Notes: generated by a model from the sequence alone, not told the origin. Positions 35,955 to 45,622 are shown, numbered from the stretch's first letter. The stretch: 64,000 bases of DNA from Nitrospina sp. UBA6727 (GCA_002454045.1 DKID01000004.1:8462-72461), one strand, 5' to 3'. Made by a program: numbers and translations.

Positions 35955-36968
35955 ATGGAATTCGAAGACGTTACGCAAGATTTAAAAAGCGATCTCGCCA
36001 GGGTTGAAGAGGCGATAAGTCAGAACTATAAATCAGATGTGCCGCTCATTCCGGGCATCAGTTCCTACCTGATGAGTTGCGGCGGCAAGCGCATCCGCCC
36101 CATGCTCGTCCTTCTCGCCGCCAAACTTTGCGGGCGCGAAACCGATGACACCGTTGTCAAACACGGGTGCGCCATTGAGTACCTTCACGCCGCTACTTTG
36201 CTCCACGACGACGTGGTGGACGAGACGACGGTTCGGCGCGGGAAAGAAACCGTCAACGCCAAGTGGGGGAGCGACGCCAGCATTCTCGTCGGCGACTTTC
36301 TCATCTCCCGCGCCATCCTAATTTTGGCGAAAGACTGCGAGCGCAAAATCATCCAAGCCGTCACCGAAGCGACGAAAGTTCTCGTCGAAGGCGGCATCTT
36401 CGAATACACCGAAGCCCGCAACATAGAAGTTGGCGAACGGCACATCCTCAACGTCATCTACCGCAAAACTTCGTCCATGATTTCCGTCAGCGCGCGACTC
36501 GGATGCCTGCTCGCCAACGCGACCGAGCAACAAGAAACCGCCATCATTTCCTTCGGCGACGATTTCGGCATGGCTTTTCAATTGATGGATGACGCGCTCG
36601 ACTACGACGCCGATGAAGCTCTGCTAGGGAAACCGCCGGGGACAGATTTTAAGGAAGGCCACGTCACTCTGCCGTTGCATCATCTTTATAACAATGCAGA
36701 CCGGCCGCTGAAAAAAGAAATCGAAGCCTTCATCAAAAACGAAAACATCACGGAAAAAGATTTGCGATACATCGTCGGACAAATGCATCAACATAAATCC
36801 ATCGACTACACCCTGAACCTCGCCTGCTTCTACAGCGACCGCGCCAAATCGCATCTCAAAAAAGCCGACTTCCCGGCGCCGCAATATCTTGAGCACCTCA
36901 CCGCCGTGGCAGATTATATTTGCAGTCGGCACGCAGGAAGCAGCACCGCGGCTCTATCGCCAAAGTGA
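35955..36968 (+). CDS. Polyprenyl diphosphate synthase (long chain type)
   Basis: A 337-residue trans-prenyltransferase that builds the side chain of quinones from isopentenyl diphosphate. The first Asp-rich motif is LLHDDVVDE (D85, D86, D89) and the second is LMDDALDYDAD (D212, D213, D216). GGKRIRPMLVLL and KTSSMISVSARLG are also typical. The length matches octaprenyl/heptaprenyl synthases; chain length cannot be set from sequence alone. Its stop overlaps the GTG start of the TPR-cupredoxin gene (GTGA). Confidence 0.92.
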   Translation: MEFEDVTQDLKSDLARVEEAISQNYKSDVPLIPGISSYLMSCGGKRIRPMLVLLAAKLCGRETDDTVVKHGCAIEYLHAATLLHDDVVDETTVRRGKETVNAKWGSDASILVGDFLISRAILILAKDCERKIIQAVTEATKVLVEGGIFEYTEARNIEVGERHILNVIYRKTSSMISVSARLGCLLANATEQQETAIISFGDDFGMAFQLMDDALDYDADEALLGKPPGTDFKEGHVTLPLHHLYNNADRPLKKEIEAFIKNENITEKDLRYIVGQMHQHKSIDYTLNLACFYSDRAKSHLKKADFPAPQYLEHLTAVADYICSRHAGSSTAALSPK

Positions 36969-38344
36969 AAACCATTACATCCCTTAAAAAATGCGGCGCG
37001 ATTTTTCTGGCGTGTTGCCTGTTGCTGCTTTTTAGTTGCCCGATAGTTTTTGCGACTTCCGACGACGACGCAAAATCTCACTATCAAGAAGCAATGAAAC
37101 TGAGTCGGCAACAGAAGTGGAACGACGCCATCGCCACGTTCACGAAAGCCGCCGAACTCGCGCCGCAAGACGGATTGATTCAAGCGAACCTCGGCGTCGC
37201 CTTCAGTCAAACGGGAATGCACAAGGAAGCCCTGCTCTCCTTCGAAAAAGCTTTGCGGCTGGGGTATGACTCTCCCGGCTTGCGTTACAACCGCGGAGTT
37301 TCCTTCGCCCGCGTCAAGTTGCTGGACGAGGCTGTGCGGGAATTGGAGACGGCGTTGAACATGGACCGCAGAATGGTGAAAGCGGAATATGATCTTGGGG
37401 TTGTATACAATTTGCGGGGAGAACGCGGGAAGGCGTTAGACAAAGTTGAAACTTTGTTCAAGAGAAATAATAAACTTTCGAAAAAACTATTTGACCAGAT
37501 TGCATCCGATTACAAGGTCGTTTCCGTGGACGACGGCGGAACTTTGAAGGGCCGCGTCACGCTTTCCGGGCGAGTTCCCAAGGCTCGTTCTTTCCATCTA
37601 ATCCACTCGCCGAACATCGAATTCTGCGCGAGGATATCGGATGGAAAAGGTCACCGACTGCTGTTCGATTTCACCGTTTCACACAATCGAGGACTGAAAG
37701 ATACCATCATCTATTTGGCGAACGTTGAAAAAGGGAAACCGTTTTCGCCGAAAATGCAAACCTTTCACATCGACCGTTGCCGAGCCAACCGTTACGTAAT
37801 CGGCGCCAAAAACGGCGAGAACATTTTGTTGGAAAATACAGACCCCGTCCAGCACGAGATAGTTACTTATGAAATCCGCAACATTTATTCGGACCAGACC
37901 AGCAACCGTCCGCTTCCCGAAAAATCTAGTCAGATGCGAAATGTTTTTGTGCGCAACGACGCGGAGGAATTCATCATCAAATGCAATCTCCATCCCTTCA
38001 TCCAAACCCACGCGTATCTGGTGCAAAATCCTTATTACACGGTTTCGGATTCGGACGGCAACTTCAGCATCGCAAATATTCTCCCTGGCGACTACGAGGT
38101 GATCGCGTGGCATCCTTATATTCCGGAGCAAAGAGCGCGGGTCACCATTCCCGAAAAGGGCGAAGCCAATCTGAATTTTGATTTTAAGGGAGAGGACGAA
38201 AGAAGAAAGTTGTATCAGGATGATATCGAAGGCTATCGATTCAACACTTGGTTTTCCAGTAAGAAAAAATTTTACGGCGGCCCGAGGATTGATGACCCCG
38301 TCGAAGAGTTGCAGGCATTTTGCGATGAAGACCACCTGTGCTGA
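36965..38344 (+). CDS. TPR protein with C-terminal cupredoxin/carboxypeptidase-regulatory domain
   Basis: A 459-residue exported protein from the GTG at 36965, which overlaps the polyprenyl synthase stop. A signal peptide (about 1-30) is followed by four or so TPR units (about 34-165). Residues about 190-430 are homologous to the proteins at 50994 and 54620: LKGRVTLSGRVPKA, LANVEKGKPF, TDPVQHE, then CNLHPFIQTHAYLVQNPYY and SDSDGNFSIANILPGDYEVIAWHP. The candidate type 1 copper ligands are His297, Cys340 and His343, but the axial methionine of the paralogues is Ile346 here. The paralogue-wide cysteine pair is C221/C272. The TPR part suggests docking to partner proteins. Copper binding is inferred. 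Confidence 0.75.
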   Translation: MKTITSLKKCGAIFLACCLLLLFSCPIVFATSDDDAKSHYQEAMKLSRQQKWNDAIATFTKAAELAPQDGLIQANLGVAFSQTGMHKEALLSFEKALRLGYDSPGLRYNRGVSFARVKLLDEAVRELETALNMDRRMVKAEYDLGVVYNLRGERGKALDKVETLFKRNNKLSKKLFDQIASDYKVVSVDDGGTLKGRVTLSGRVPKARSFHLIHSPNIEFCARISDGKGHRLLFDFTVSHNRGLKDTIIYLANVEKGKPFSPKMQTFHIDRCRANRYVIGAKNGENILLENTDPVQHEIVTYEIRNIYSDQTSNRPLPEKSSQMRNVFVRNDAEEFIIKCNLHPFIQTHAYLVQNPYYTVSDSDGNFSIANILPGDYEVIAWHPYIPEQRARVTIPEKGEANLNFDFKGEDERRKLYQDDIEGYRFNTWFSSKKKFYGGPRIDDPVEELQAFCDEDHLC

Positions 38345-38379
38345 TAGCCGACGGCCATAAACAATTCCGTCGCCCGCTG

Positions 38380-39018
38380 CTAATAATCCTCGACGGTTTC
38401 ACGAATCACCACCGCGTTTAATTTGTACTGACTTCTTGCCAATCTCGCCGCCTGCCGCGCTTTTTCCTCATCCGCGTACCTTCCCAGAAAAACCCGGTGC
38501 CAGGTTCCAGAATGATCGCCAACTTCCGCGCGCGTTAAAAATGCGTCGAAACCTTTTTCTTGCAGACGCATTTTCAAAGCGCCCGCGCGCGCCGCGTCCC
38601 GGAACGAACTCACCTGAACGGCGTAAGAGTGTCTCTCTTTAATTTTAGTTTTAGGTTTAGACGGCGACCCCGACGGCGCTTGTTTTTCAACGGGCAAAGT
38701 TAAACGAGCGGTCTCAACTTCAGCAGGCATCGCCGGCGCAGTCGTGGGAAGTGCGGTTGGCAACAACTTGCCGTCGAGTCCCACATGCCGGGTCATGGTG
38801 GGGTCGTTCAAAGTTTCAAAGAAAGTATAAACCCGCGGCGCGGATTCGGTCGTAGCAACTTTTTCGCGGTCGCGGTCGCGGTTGAGTTTGGGTTTGACGG
38901 CGCGCAATTTTTTCGCGGACGCCTCCTCTTTCTGGAACCCGACTAATGAATTGATTTCCGAAAAATGCAATCCCACCGCCGCCGCCACCAAAAAAATCAT
39001 TACAAGGATAAGTCTCAT
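38380..39018 (-). CDS. SPOR-domain protein
   Basis: A 212-residue protein with one N-terminal membrane segment (RLILVMIFLVAAAVGL), a variable Pro/Thr-rich periplasmic linker and a C-terminal SPOR domain at about 130-208 (YAVQVSSFRDAARAGALKMRL, WHRVFLGRYADEEKARQAARL). SPOR domains bind denuded septal peptidoglycan, so a role at cell division is likely. It lies 140 bases downstream of argS in the same direction, with low-complexity sequence between. Confidence 0.87.
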   Translation of the reverse strand: MRLILVMIFLVAAAVGLHFSEINSLVGFQKEEASAKKLRAVKPKLNRDRDREKVATTESAPRVYTFFETLNDPTMTRHVGLDGKLLPTALPTTAPAMPAEVETARLTLPVEKQAPSGSPSKPKTKIKERHSYAVQVSSFRDAARAGALKMRLQEKGFDAFLTRAEVGDHSGTWHRVFLGRYADEEKARQAARLARSQYKLNAVVIRETVEDY

Positions 39019-39059
39019 AAATTAATCGCACTCGCTAAAATTAATATTTTCCACGACGG

Positions 39060-39152
39060 CGTGACAGTCGTGTCGTTACCGCCGCCGCCATCACTGTCGC
39101 CACCGTGTCACCGGCGGCGTCACCATCGTCATCGTCGCGTTGGTCGCGGCGC
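39060..39152. repeat. Low-complexity CGTCACCG-type sequence between argS and the SPOR gene
   Basis: This stretch consists of loosely repeated GCC/ACC/GTC units. Similar low-complexity sequence appears in several other spacers of the window, for example near 25240, 44770 and 61960. Confidence 0.4.
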
Positions 39153-39157
39153 AGCGG

Positions 39158-40822
39158 TTACATTTTTTCCGGTGCCGAAATCCCCAGCAACGCAAAACCA
39201 TTTCGGATGGTAATTCGTATCGCATCCAGCAAAAATAAACGAGCAAGTGTAAGCGCTTTGTCATCGGAGATAACTCGGTGCCTGCTGTAGTAGCTATGAA
39301 ACCGGGAGACCATGTCAAGCAAGTAATGGGAAATCCGATGCACCTCTAAAGCTTGAGCGCTTTTTTCCACCACTTCAGGAAAAGCGAGCACCGCGCGGAT
39401 AATCCCCAACTCTTCCTCTTCATTCAGAAGGGCGAGATTCACCGCGTCAGAACTGCTCCATACCACTCCGCTTTCTTCGGCGGCGCGAAAGATATTGCAT
39501 ATTCGGGCGTGCGCGTATTGAATATAAAAGACTGGATTTTCCGGAGTTTCTTTCTTCGCTAACTCCAGATCAAAATCCAAGTGCGTGTCGGAACTACGCA
39601 TTAGAAAATAATATCGCGCTACATCGACACCCACCTCGCTCACCACATCCGCCAAAGTTTTGAACTCGCCGGCGCGGGTGGACATCGATACTTTTTTGCC
39701 GGCTCGCAAAAGGCTGACGAACTGCACCAAAAGAATCGTGAAGGTTTTCTCGTCAAACCCCATTGCTTTCAAAACAGCTTCCATCCGCGGCACATAACCG
39801 TGATGGTCGGCGCCCATCAGGTCGATAATCTTTTTGAATCCGCGGTCAATTTTATTCTGATGATAAGCGATGTCTGAACAAAAATAAGTTTTCTCCCCGG
39901 TTTGTTTGACGATGACTCGGTCTTTGTCGTCATTGAACGCGGAGGATTTTAGCCAGACGGCGCCGTCTTTTTCATAGACGTGACCCTTGCCCCGCAACCA
40001 TTCGATGGCCGTCGCTACCGAATTATTTTCGTAAAGAGATTGCTCGCTGAACCAGTTGTCGAAAGTTACGCGAAACTCCGCCAAGTCTTTTTTGATTCCT
40101 TTAAGAATATTATCCTTCGCGTACTTTCTAAAAAAAGGAAGGCATTCCTCTTCCGGCTTATTCAAAAACTCGTCGCCCTTCTGCGCAACGATTTGGTCGG
40201 CGATGTCTTTAATGTATTCGCCGCGGTAATGGTCGTCGGGAAACTCCACGGCTTTCCCCAGCAGTTCACGGTAACGGAGCCAAGTAGATTTGCCGAGAAG
40301 GTTCATCTGATTTCCCACGTCGTTGATGTAGTATTCGGTGCTTAAATCGTAACCGGCTTTTTTTAGAATTCGCCCGAGAACGTCCCCGACCGCGGCACCC
40401 CGCCCATGCCCGACGTGCAAGGGTCCCGTGGGATTTGCGCTGACAAACTCGATCATAACTTTAACGCCTTGTCCAACATTCGTCTTGCCAAAATCATCGC
40501 GCTGTTTAACAACACTTCTTAACCGTTCCATAAAAAATTCACGGGACATTTTGAGGTTGATGAATCCCGGCGCCGCGATTTCCACCTGCCTCAAATCATC
40601 ACTGCCATTTTTAAGATGGCGGACAACACTTTCCGCGATCGCTTGCGGATTCTTGCGCTCGCTCCGCGCCAACGTCATGGCGACGTTCGTTGAAAAATCC
40701 CCCATCTTTTCGTCCTTGGGTTTTTCCACCACGACTTCCGGAAACGGAGAAAGTTTCAACTCTCCCGCTCGCCGAGCTTTCTCCAAGGCATCGTGAATGA
40801 TTATTTTTATCGCGGTTTTCAT
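39158..40822 (-). CDS. argS: Arginyl-tRNA synthetase
   Basis: Charges tRNA-Arg. At 554 residues it is a full-length class I enzyme. The N-terminal Add-1 domain is followed by the HIGH-type motif in SANPTGPLHVGHGRGAAVGD, then the catalytic GADHHGYVPRMEAVL segment and KVSMSTRAGEFKTLADV, which replaces KMSKS as in many ArgRS. The DALR anticodon domain ends with ALTLARLFLLDAIRITIRNGFALLGI. Confidence 0.97.
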   Translation of the reverse strand: MKTAIKIIIHDALEKARRAGELKLSPFPEVVVEKPKDEKMGDFSTNVAMTLARSERKNPQAIAESVVRHLKNGSDDLRQVEIAAPGFINLKMSREFFMERLRSVVKQRDDFGKTNVGQGVKVMIEFVSANPTGPLHVGHGRGAAVGDVLGRILKKAGYDLSTEYYINDVGNQMNLLGKSTWLRYRELLGKAVEFPDDHYRGEYIKDIADQIVAQKGDEFLNKPEEECLPFFRKYAKDNILKGIKKDLAEFRVTFDNWFSEQSLYENNSVATAIEWLRGKGHVYEKDGAVWLKSSAFNDDKDRVIVKQTGEKTYFCSDIAYHQNKIDRGFKKIIDLMGADHHGYVPRMEAVLKAMGFDEKTFTILLVQFVSLLRAGKKVSMSTRAGEFKTLADVVSEVGVDVARYYFLMRSSDTHLDFDLELAKKETPENPVFYIQYAHARICNIFRAAEESGVVWSSSDAVNLALLNEEEELGIIRAVLAFPEVVEKSAQALEVHRISHYLLDMVSRFHSYYSRHRVISDDKALTLARLFLLDAIRITIRNGFALLGISAPEKM

Positions 40823-40911
40823 TCAGGCTTCATCGTGAAAAAAATATAATCTAATGAGAAATATGAAGCGGGGAAATGATGGGGATTGATGCAGGTGCCG
40901 GGCAGGTGGGG

Positions 40912-41229
40912 TCAATCTTTTTGGTCGCGGCGGACGGTCGCCACTTCTTTTTCCATTTGCTCTTCTAAGGTTTTCTTATCCGATAGAAACTGCTGCCCCA
41001 GTTCCGCCTTCGCGGCTTCCATCTCTTCGAGAGGAACTCGGTCCGACAATTTGCGGAGTTTATCTTGAAACGTTACATCCTTGTCGGCAATCCTGGCGGC
41101 GTATTCGTTGCGGATTCCAGCGATTTCATGCTTTTGTTTTTTCGTCAGCCTCTTCTGATTTTTCAACTCGGGCGCCAACTTGTCCGAACGCTCCATGCTT
41201 AGTTCCCAAGCACTTTTTAATCCCGACAT
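40912..41229 (-). CDS. Hypothetical coiled-coil protein
   Basis: A 105-residue highly charged, almost entirely helical protein (LSMERSDKLAPELKNQKRLTKKQKHEIAGI, EEMEAAKAELGQQFLSDKK). It has no cysteine, signal peptide or membrane segment. It lies upstream of argS on the same strand with 90 bases between. I do not recognise a family. Confidence 0.65.
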   Translation of the reverse strand: MSGLKSAWELSMERSDKLAPELKNQKRLTKKQKHEIAGIRNEYAARIADKDVTFQDKLRKLSDRVPLEEMEAAKAELGQQFLSDKKTLEEQMEKEVATVRRDQKD

Positions 41230-41496
41230 CTCTACGCCTCAAAAAAAATTTTCACCGCGATATTGTAAAGGAATCATCAACCGGACTCAATAGGCATATC
41301 CTGCGTTTGCTACTAATTTAAATGCAACGGGACCCAGTTCAGAAGTTTACTGACCGAGGATAAAAGGATTTGAACCCTCAATACTTCCATTTTATTTTCC
41401 CCCGCTACGGGGAATCTCGGTTATTAAAAATTTTTAGTAGTATTTTGGAGCGTGTGGGGACTATATTATAACTAGTTATCGCAATTCCAAATTACA
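41230..41496. other. AT-rich spacer with a tRNA-like fragment and a hairpin
   Basis: On the minus strand 41370-41355 contains GGGTTCAAATCC, a canonical T-loop sequence, followed by a TATCCTC acceptor-like end at about 41354-41348. The remainder does not fold as a tRNA. A hairpin (TTCCCCCG/CGGGGAA around CTA) lies at 41397-41414. Composition shifts to AT-rich here, at the border of the copper cassette. Confidence 0.35.
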
Positions 41497-41766
41497 ATGA
41501 ATAAAGCAAATAAAAACAAACTATTTCTTACTATCCTGATTTTTGCTGTATGCCTTTTTTCAGTAAATCTTTCCTCAGCATCCATGCACCATATGGATAA
41601 CTCCGACTGCATAATGCAAACGATATGTAGCAACTGTTTTATCTCTGCAGAAACCCCCTCCCATGATTTGGATTTTTCGGGTTCAGTTGTGTCGCAAGTT
41701 TTGGAAATCCAAATTTCAGTCCAGATCAATCGAACAGCTCCTCCCTCTCCCCCTCCAAAAATTTAA
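41497..41766 (+). CDS. Small secreted Cys/His/Met-containing protein of the copper cassette
   Basis: An 89-residue protein with a signal peptide (LFLTILIFAVCLFSVNLSSA) and a short mature part rich in possible copper ligands: MHHMDNSDCIMQTICSNCF. It lies 156 bases upstream of the CopA-CopB fusion, and small proteins of this look often precede copper resistance genes. A role in copper binding or sensing is inferred; no family was recognised with certainty. Base composition is like the fusion gene and unlike the flanking genome. Confidence 0.55.
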   Translation: MNKANKNKLFLTILIFAVCLFSVNLSSASMHHMDNSDCIMQTICSNCFISAETPSHDLDFSGSVVSQVLEIQISVQINRTAPPSPPPKI

Positions 41767-41922
41767 TTTTCTCACTATTAACCATAAAAGTTTATTCACC
41801 CTTTCGTTACCGTTTTGTCTAATTGCGCCTTTTTTCAGTATCTTAAATTAGGCTTTCTACGCTTACTGTTGGGATCTTGTCCAGCCGAGATTAGAGGAAA
41901 TTGATTTAAAGGATCTAGCGTT

Positions 41923-43953
41923 ATGAAAAGATTAATTTATAGTTCATTCCTCCTGTTAACGCTCACCGGAATATTCGTGCCTTCCTGCTTCGCGGGCATA
42001 GTCGAATATGATCTCAATATCAACTACAAGACCCTGAATATCACGGGCAAGAATGTAAGGGCCATGGCCTTAAATGATTCGGTCCCTGGCCCTACACTAC
42101 GCTTTCGTGAAGGGGATATAGCCCGAATCCGTTTCAAAAACAGCATGGATGTGGCAACATCTGTTCATTGGCATGGGATTCTTTTACCCTACCGCCAGGA
42201 TGGCGTCCCTTATGTAGCCAATCCACCCATTGAACCAGGCGAAACAAAAGCTTTCGAGTTTCCTATTAAACAATCGGGCACCTATTGGTTTCATTCCCAT
42301 ACCGGCTTGCAAGAACAACGCGGTGTTTACGGATCTATCGTTATCACTCCCAAAGAGGGGGAACGGGTCTCCTCAGACAAAGATGAAGTAATAGTTTTAT
42401 CCGATTGGACCAATGAAAACCCGAATGAGATATTGCGCACTTTAAAAAGTGGCAGTGACTATTACAGCTTAAAAAATGGCACCATGCAAAGCCTGTTGGG
42501 GGCGGCAAAGGAAGGTGCCCTCATGGATGTAACTAAACGCAGTTTAATGCGTATGCCGGCTATGGATGTTTCAGACGTTGTCTACGACTCCTTTCTTGCC
42601 AACGGAAAAGAGGAAACAACGATTCTAGCCAAGCCTGGGGAAAAAGTGCGCCTGCGTTTTATCAATTCTGCCACAGCCACTTATTTCTATCTTCAATTTG
42701 CCGGTGGCCCGGTGCAAATCGTTTCTGCTGATGGTAAAGATGTCCAGCCGGTAAACGTAAATCGTTTTCTCATGGCTATCGCAGAGACCTATGACCTTCT
42801 TGTTACGGTACCTGAAAATGGTTCTTATGAGTTCCGAGCAACGGCTCAGGATGGCTCCGGGCACACATCTATCTTTATAGGCAGTGGAAAACGCATATTG
42901 GCTCCCAACGTCCCTGAACCCAACCTCTATAAGATGAAAATGTCCATGAACCATGGCGCCGGCAAGAAAATGATGAACATGGATTCAAAGAATGCGGGTA
43001 ATGAGCGTCCATTGTCCCCATACAAAAAACTGCGGTCTGTTGGCAAATCAACTTTACCCGAGAAAAATCCCACGCGAGAGGTGGTGCTCACTCTAACAGG
43101 GGATATGGAGCGTTACATATGGTCCATCAATGGAGAAATCATTTCAGCTGATAATGTGATACGAATTCGCCATGGTGAGAATGTGAAATTTATACTTATT
43201 AACAAAACAATGATGCACCACCCGATGCATCTGCATGGACATTTCTTTCGCGTTCTCAATGGACAAGGAGACTACTCGCCTCTCAAACACACCGTGGATG
43301 TTCCTCCTTTGACTACACAAACCATCGAGTTTGAGGCCGATGAATACAATGACTGGTTCTTTCACTGTCATATCCTCTACCATGCAAGAGCTGGGATGGC
43401 GCGTGTGGTCAGTTATGAGGACAAAGAATTGGACATGGACCTCAAAAAAATCCGTCATAAACTCTACAAAGATCCTTGGTATTCCACGATAACTGCAACC
43501 GCCCAATCCCATATGACAGACGGCGCCGCGGTTTTCAGCAACTCCAAAAATATTCTAAGTACAACGTGGCAAGTCGGTTGGGAACGGGTTGACAAGACAG
43601 AGCACGATGTGGAATTGGCTTATGACCGCTACCTCAACCGTTTTTTCAATGTGTTTGCCGGGGTAAACTTTACCAACGACTATGAACGCGGCATTTTTGG
43701 AATGCGATATCTTCTTCCATTTAATGTTGACAGCACGGTAAGAGTAGATAGCGAGGGAGAGTTTCGCGTTGAGTTAGAGCAAGGATTACAGTTAACCAGC
43801 CGCTTTGGGATTTTTGGCGATGTAGAATATGACACCGAGTCCAAGGAGGAGTGGTTGCTTGGCGGGAAATATATCCTGTCAAAAAACATGGCTCTGACTG
43901 GCCAATACCATTCAGATTTCGGTGCGGGTGCCGGAATGGAATTTCGATACTAA
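41923..43953 (+). CDS. Copper-resistance multicopper oxidase fused to a CopB-like barrel domain
   Basis: A 676-residue exported protein. After a signal peptide (about 1-24) comes a complete CopA-type three-domain laccase: HWHG at 82-85, HSH at 124-126, HHPMHLHGH at 432-440 and HCHILYHARAGM at 481-492, supplying type 1, 2 and 3 copper ligands. A short Met-rich segment (about 345-357, NMDSK, KMKMSMNH) is typical of CopA. From about 510 to 676 the sequence resembles the C-terminal beta-barrel of CopB (WERVDKTEHDVELAYDRYLNRFFNVFAG, ending GAGAGMEFRY with a C-terminal aromatic). CopA and CopB are normally separate proteins in the periplasm and outer membrane. Codon use differs from the neighbours, suggesting transfer. 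Confidence 0.88.
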   Translation: MKRLIYSSFLLLTLTGIFVPSCFAGIVEYDLNINYKTLNITGKNVRAMALNDSVPGPTLRFREGDIARIRFKNSMDVATSVHWHGILLPYRQDGVPYVANPPIEPGETKAFEFPIKQSGTYWFHSHTGLQEQRGVYGSIVITPKEGERVSSDKDEVIVLSDWTNENPNEILRTLKSGSDYYSLKNGTMQSLLGAAKEGALMDVTKRSLMRMPAMDVSDVVYDSFLANGKEETTILAKPGEKVRLRFINSATATYFYLQFAGGPVQIVSADGKDVQPVNVNRFLMAIAETYDLLVTVPENGSYEFRATAQDGSGHTSIFIGSGKRILAPNVPEPNLYKMKMSMNHGAGKKMMNMDSKNAGNERPLSPYKKLRSVGKSTLPEKNPTREVVLTLTGDMERYIWSINGEIISADNVIRIRHGENVKFILINKTMMHHPMHLHGHFFRVLNGQGDYSPLKHTVDVPPLTTQTIEFEADEYNDWFFHCHILYHARAGMARVVSYEDKELDMDLKKIRHKLYKDPWYSTITATAQSHMTDGAAVFSNSKNILSTTWQVGWERVDKTEHDVELAYDRYLNRFFNVFAGVNFTNDYERGIFGMRYLLPFNVDSTVRVDSEGEFRVELEQGLQLTSRFGIFGDVEYDTESKEEWLLGGKYILSKNMALTGQYHSDFGAGAGMEFRY

Positions 43954-44017
43954 GCCGTATTGATTCTATCTGAATAGATTGTTTTATTTATGCCCGTTTG
44001 CTATTCTGAGCCCTAGC

Positions 44018-44746
44018 ATGGAAACGTCTAAGCGAGAGCCTCTTTTAAGAGAATTAAAAGATTACCTCATCCATTTGAAGGACGCGGGGTATGTAGAAAT
44101 TCCATGCGAAGCAGAGTTGCTGAAAAATTCCGCGCAGGCAACCGACTCTCCGAAACGCCCGTCACCCTCAAACGAAATGGCTGATAATAAATCCTTGACG
44201 GCAGTGCGAAAAGAATTAGGCGACTGCACCCGTTGCAAACTTTCCACGAGCAGAAAAAATATCGTGTTCGGCGCGGGCAATCCCAACGCCAGTCTTGTCT
44301 TCGTCGGGGAAGGACCAGGCGCCGATGAGGACGAACAGGGGTTCCCATTCGTAGGTAGGGCGGGGAAAAAACTGACGGAGATTATTGAAAAAGGAATGGG
44401 GCTGAATCGGGAAAAGGACACCTACATCTGCAACATCGTCAAGTGTCGCCCGCCGGGCAACCGCGACCCCGAAGCGGATGAAATTTCCGCCTGCAAACCT
44501 TTTCTGATTCAGCAATTAAAAGCCATCAAACCCAAAGTCATCGTCGCTTTGGGGAAGCCCGCCGCGTCAACCCTTTTGGGACGGAACGTGCCGATCACCA
44601 AGGAGCGTGGGACTTGGCACGAATACGAAGGCGTCAAGCTGATGCTCACCTACCACCCCGCCTATCTGATTCGGTTTCCTACTTTGGAAAACCGCAAAGC
44701 CGTCCACGAAGATGTCAAAAAAGTTCTACAAGAATTGAAAAAATAA
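44018..44746 (+). CDS. Family 4-type uracil-DNA glycosylase
   Basis: A 242-residue DNA repair enzyme that removes uracil. The motifs GEGPGADEDEQGFPFVGRAG and LTYHPAYLIRFP are those of family 4 UDGs. The iron-sulfur cysteines are visible: CTRCKL near the start of the domain, then NIVKCRPPGNRDP and SACKPFL. The N-terminal 70 residues form a charged extension. The start at 44018 is the first methionine after the hydrophobic codons 43979-44015, which look like noncoding leader. Confidence 0.92.
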   Translation: METSKREPLLRELKDYLIHLKDAGYVEIPCEAELLKNSAQATDSPKRPSPSNEMADNKSLTAVRKELGDCTRCKLSTSRKNIVFGAGNPNASLVFVGEGPGADEDEQGFPFVGRAGKKLTEIIEKGMGLNREKDTYICNIVKCRPPGNRDPEADEISACKPFLIQQLKAIKPKVIVALGKPAASTLLGRNVPITKERGTWHEYEGVKLMLTYHPAYLIRFPTLENRKAVHEDVKKVLQELKK

Positions 44747-44848
44747 ACTCGGCGCGGAAAGTCGGCGGGAAATATGAATGACGGTGGCGCGGTTCGCGGT
44801 GGCGCGGCGCGATGGTGACGATGACCGCGATGACGGCGGGCGCGATGC

Positions 44849-45622
44849 TTATCGTTTCAGAATGCTCTGCGAAAAATAGCGGGCGGGGATGTCGATGTCA
44901 AATTCAATGTTGTCAAACTTGTAAACCGTTCGAGTATTTTCCTTAAGCATATCGCGAAAAATCATGGTGCGGGGAAACAAACGGTCGCCGATTTTTTCGT
45001 AATCCTCGAACAGGACTCTCTTCAAAAGTTTTCCGCTTTTAGCAAAACGTTCTTCTTTGAGGACGATGTTCTCCCCCTGATTGATCCATACCTGGCGAGT
45101 CTGGTAAGTCGTTTTTTTATCCCGGGCGAGCAAATTCAAAATGGCGCAACGAACGCCCGCGAAATCTTCGAAGCCCTGCGCAGAAAAAGTTGCGCGATAA
45201 GAGTGGCTCAACTTGTGGTCTTCCATCATGTCTTCGTAAGACAAATCACTTCCCAACATTGACTGTCTGAGCAGATGGCCGGCGATCAGTATTTTCCTGT
45301 CGGTGCGCGGAGTGTACATCCAAAGTTTGTCGCCAATCTTGAGCATCTTCGTTCCCTTTTCGCGCGCCGGCGATTTGTAATAACTATACGAACGCGTGAA
45401 ACCTTCCATCCACGAATCCTGGGTCAGCGTGCGTGTTTTTCGTCCGTTGTCAATGATGAGTCGGCCCGAAACAAATTTTGTTTCCGCCCAAAGATTTTCG
45501 TCCACCAACTCTAAAAGTTTTTGCGCGCTTATTTCTTCCGTAGCGCCAAGGCTTACAAAATAAAAAAAGAGTGACGGGAAAATCCCGGCGGCGAAAGTAA
45601 TTTTATTTTTTACAGCCATCAT
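44849..45622 (-). CDS. LolA-like outer-membrane lipoprotein-sorting protein
   Basis: A 257-residue periplasmic protein with a signal peptide (about 1-27) and the fold of the outer-membrane lipoprotein-sorting family: SGRLIIDNGRKTRTLTQDSWMEG, KGTKMLKIGDKLWMYTPRTDRKILIAGHLLRQSMLGSDLSYEDMM and KEERFAKSGKLLKRVLFEDY. Proteins of this type next to FtsX-family transporters carry lipids or lipoproteins across the periplasm. It is the last gene of the five-gene minus-strand operon 49981-44849, six bases after the second permease. Confidence 0.82.
   Translation of the reverse strand: MMAVKNKITFAAGIFPSLFFYFVSLGATEEISAQKLLELVDENLWAETKFVSGRLIIDNGRKTRTLTQDSWMEGFTRSYSYYKSPAREKGTKMLKIGDKLWMYTPRTDRKILIAGHLLRQSMLGSDLSYEDMMEDHKLSHSYRATFSAQGFEDFAGVRCAILNLLARDKKTTYQTRQVWINQGENIVLKEERFAKSGKLLKRVLFEDYEKIGDRLFPRTMIFRDMLKENTRTVYKFDNIEFDIDIPARYFSQSILKR

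Noticed and set aside
41348..41430. A functional tRNA gene on the minus strand
   Set aside because: Only the T-loop and part of an acceptor end fit; the segment is too short and has no D or anticodon arm.
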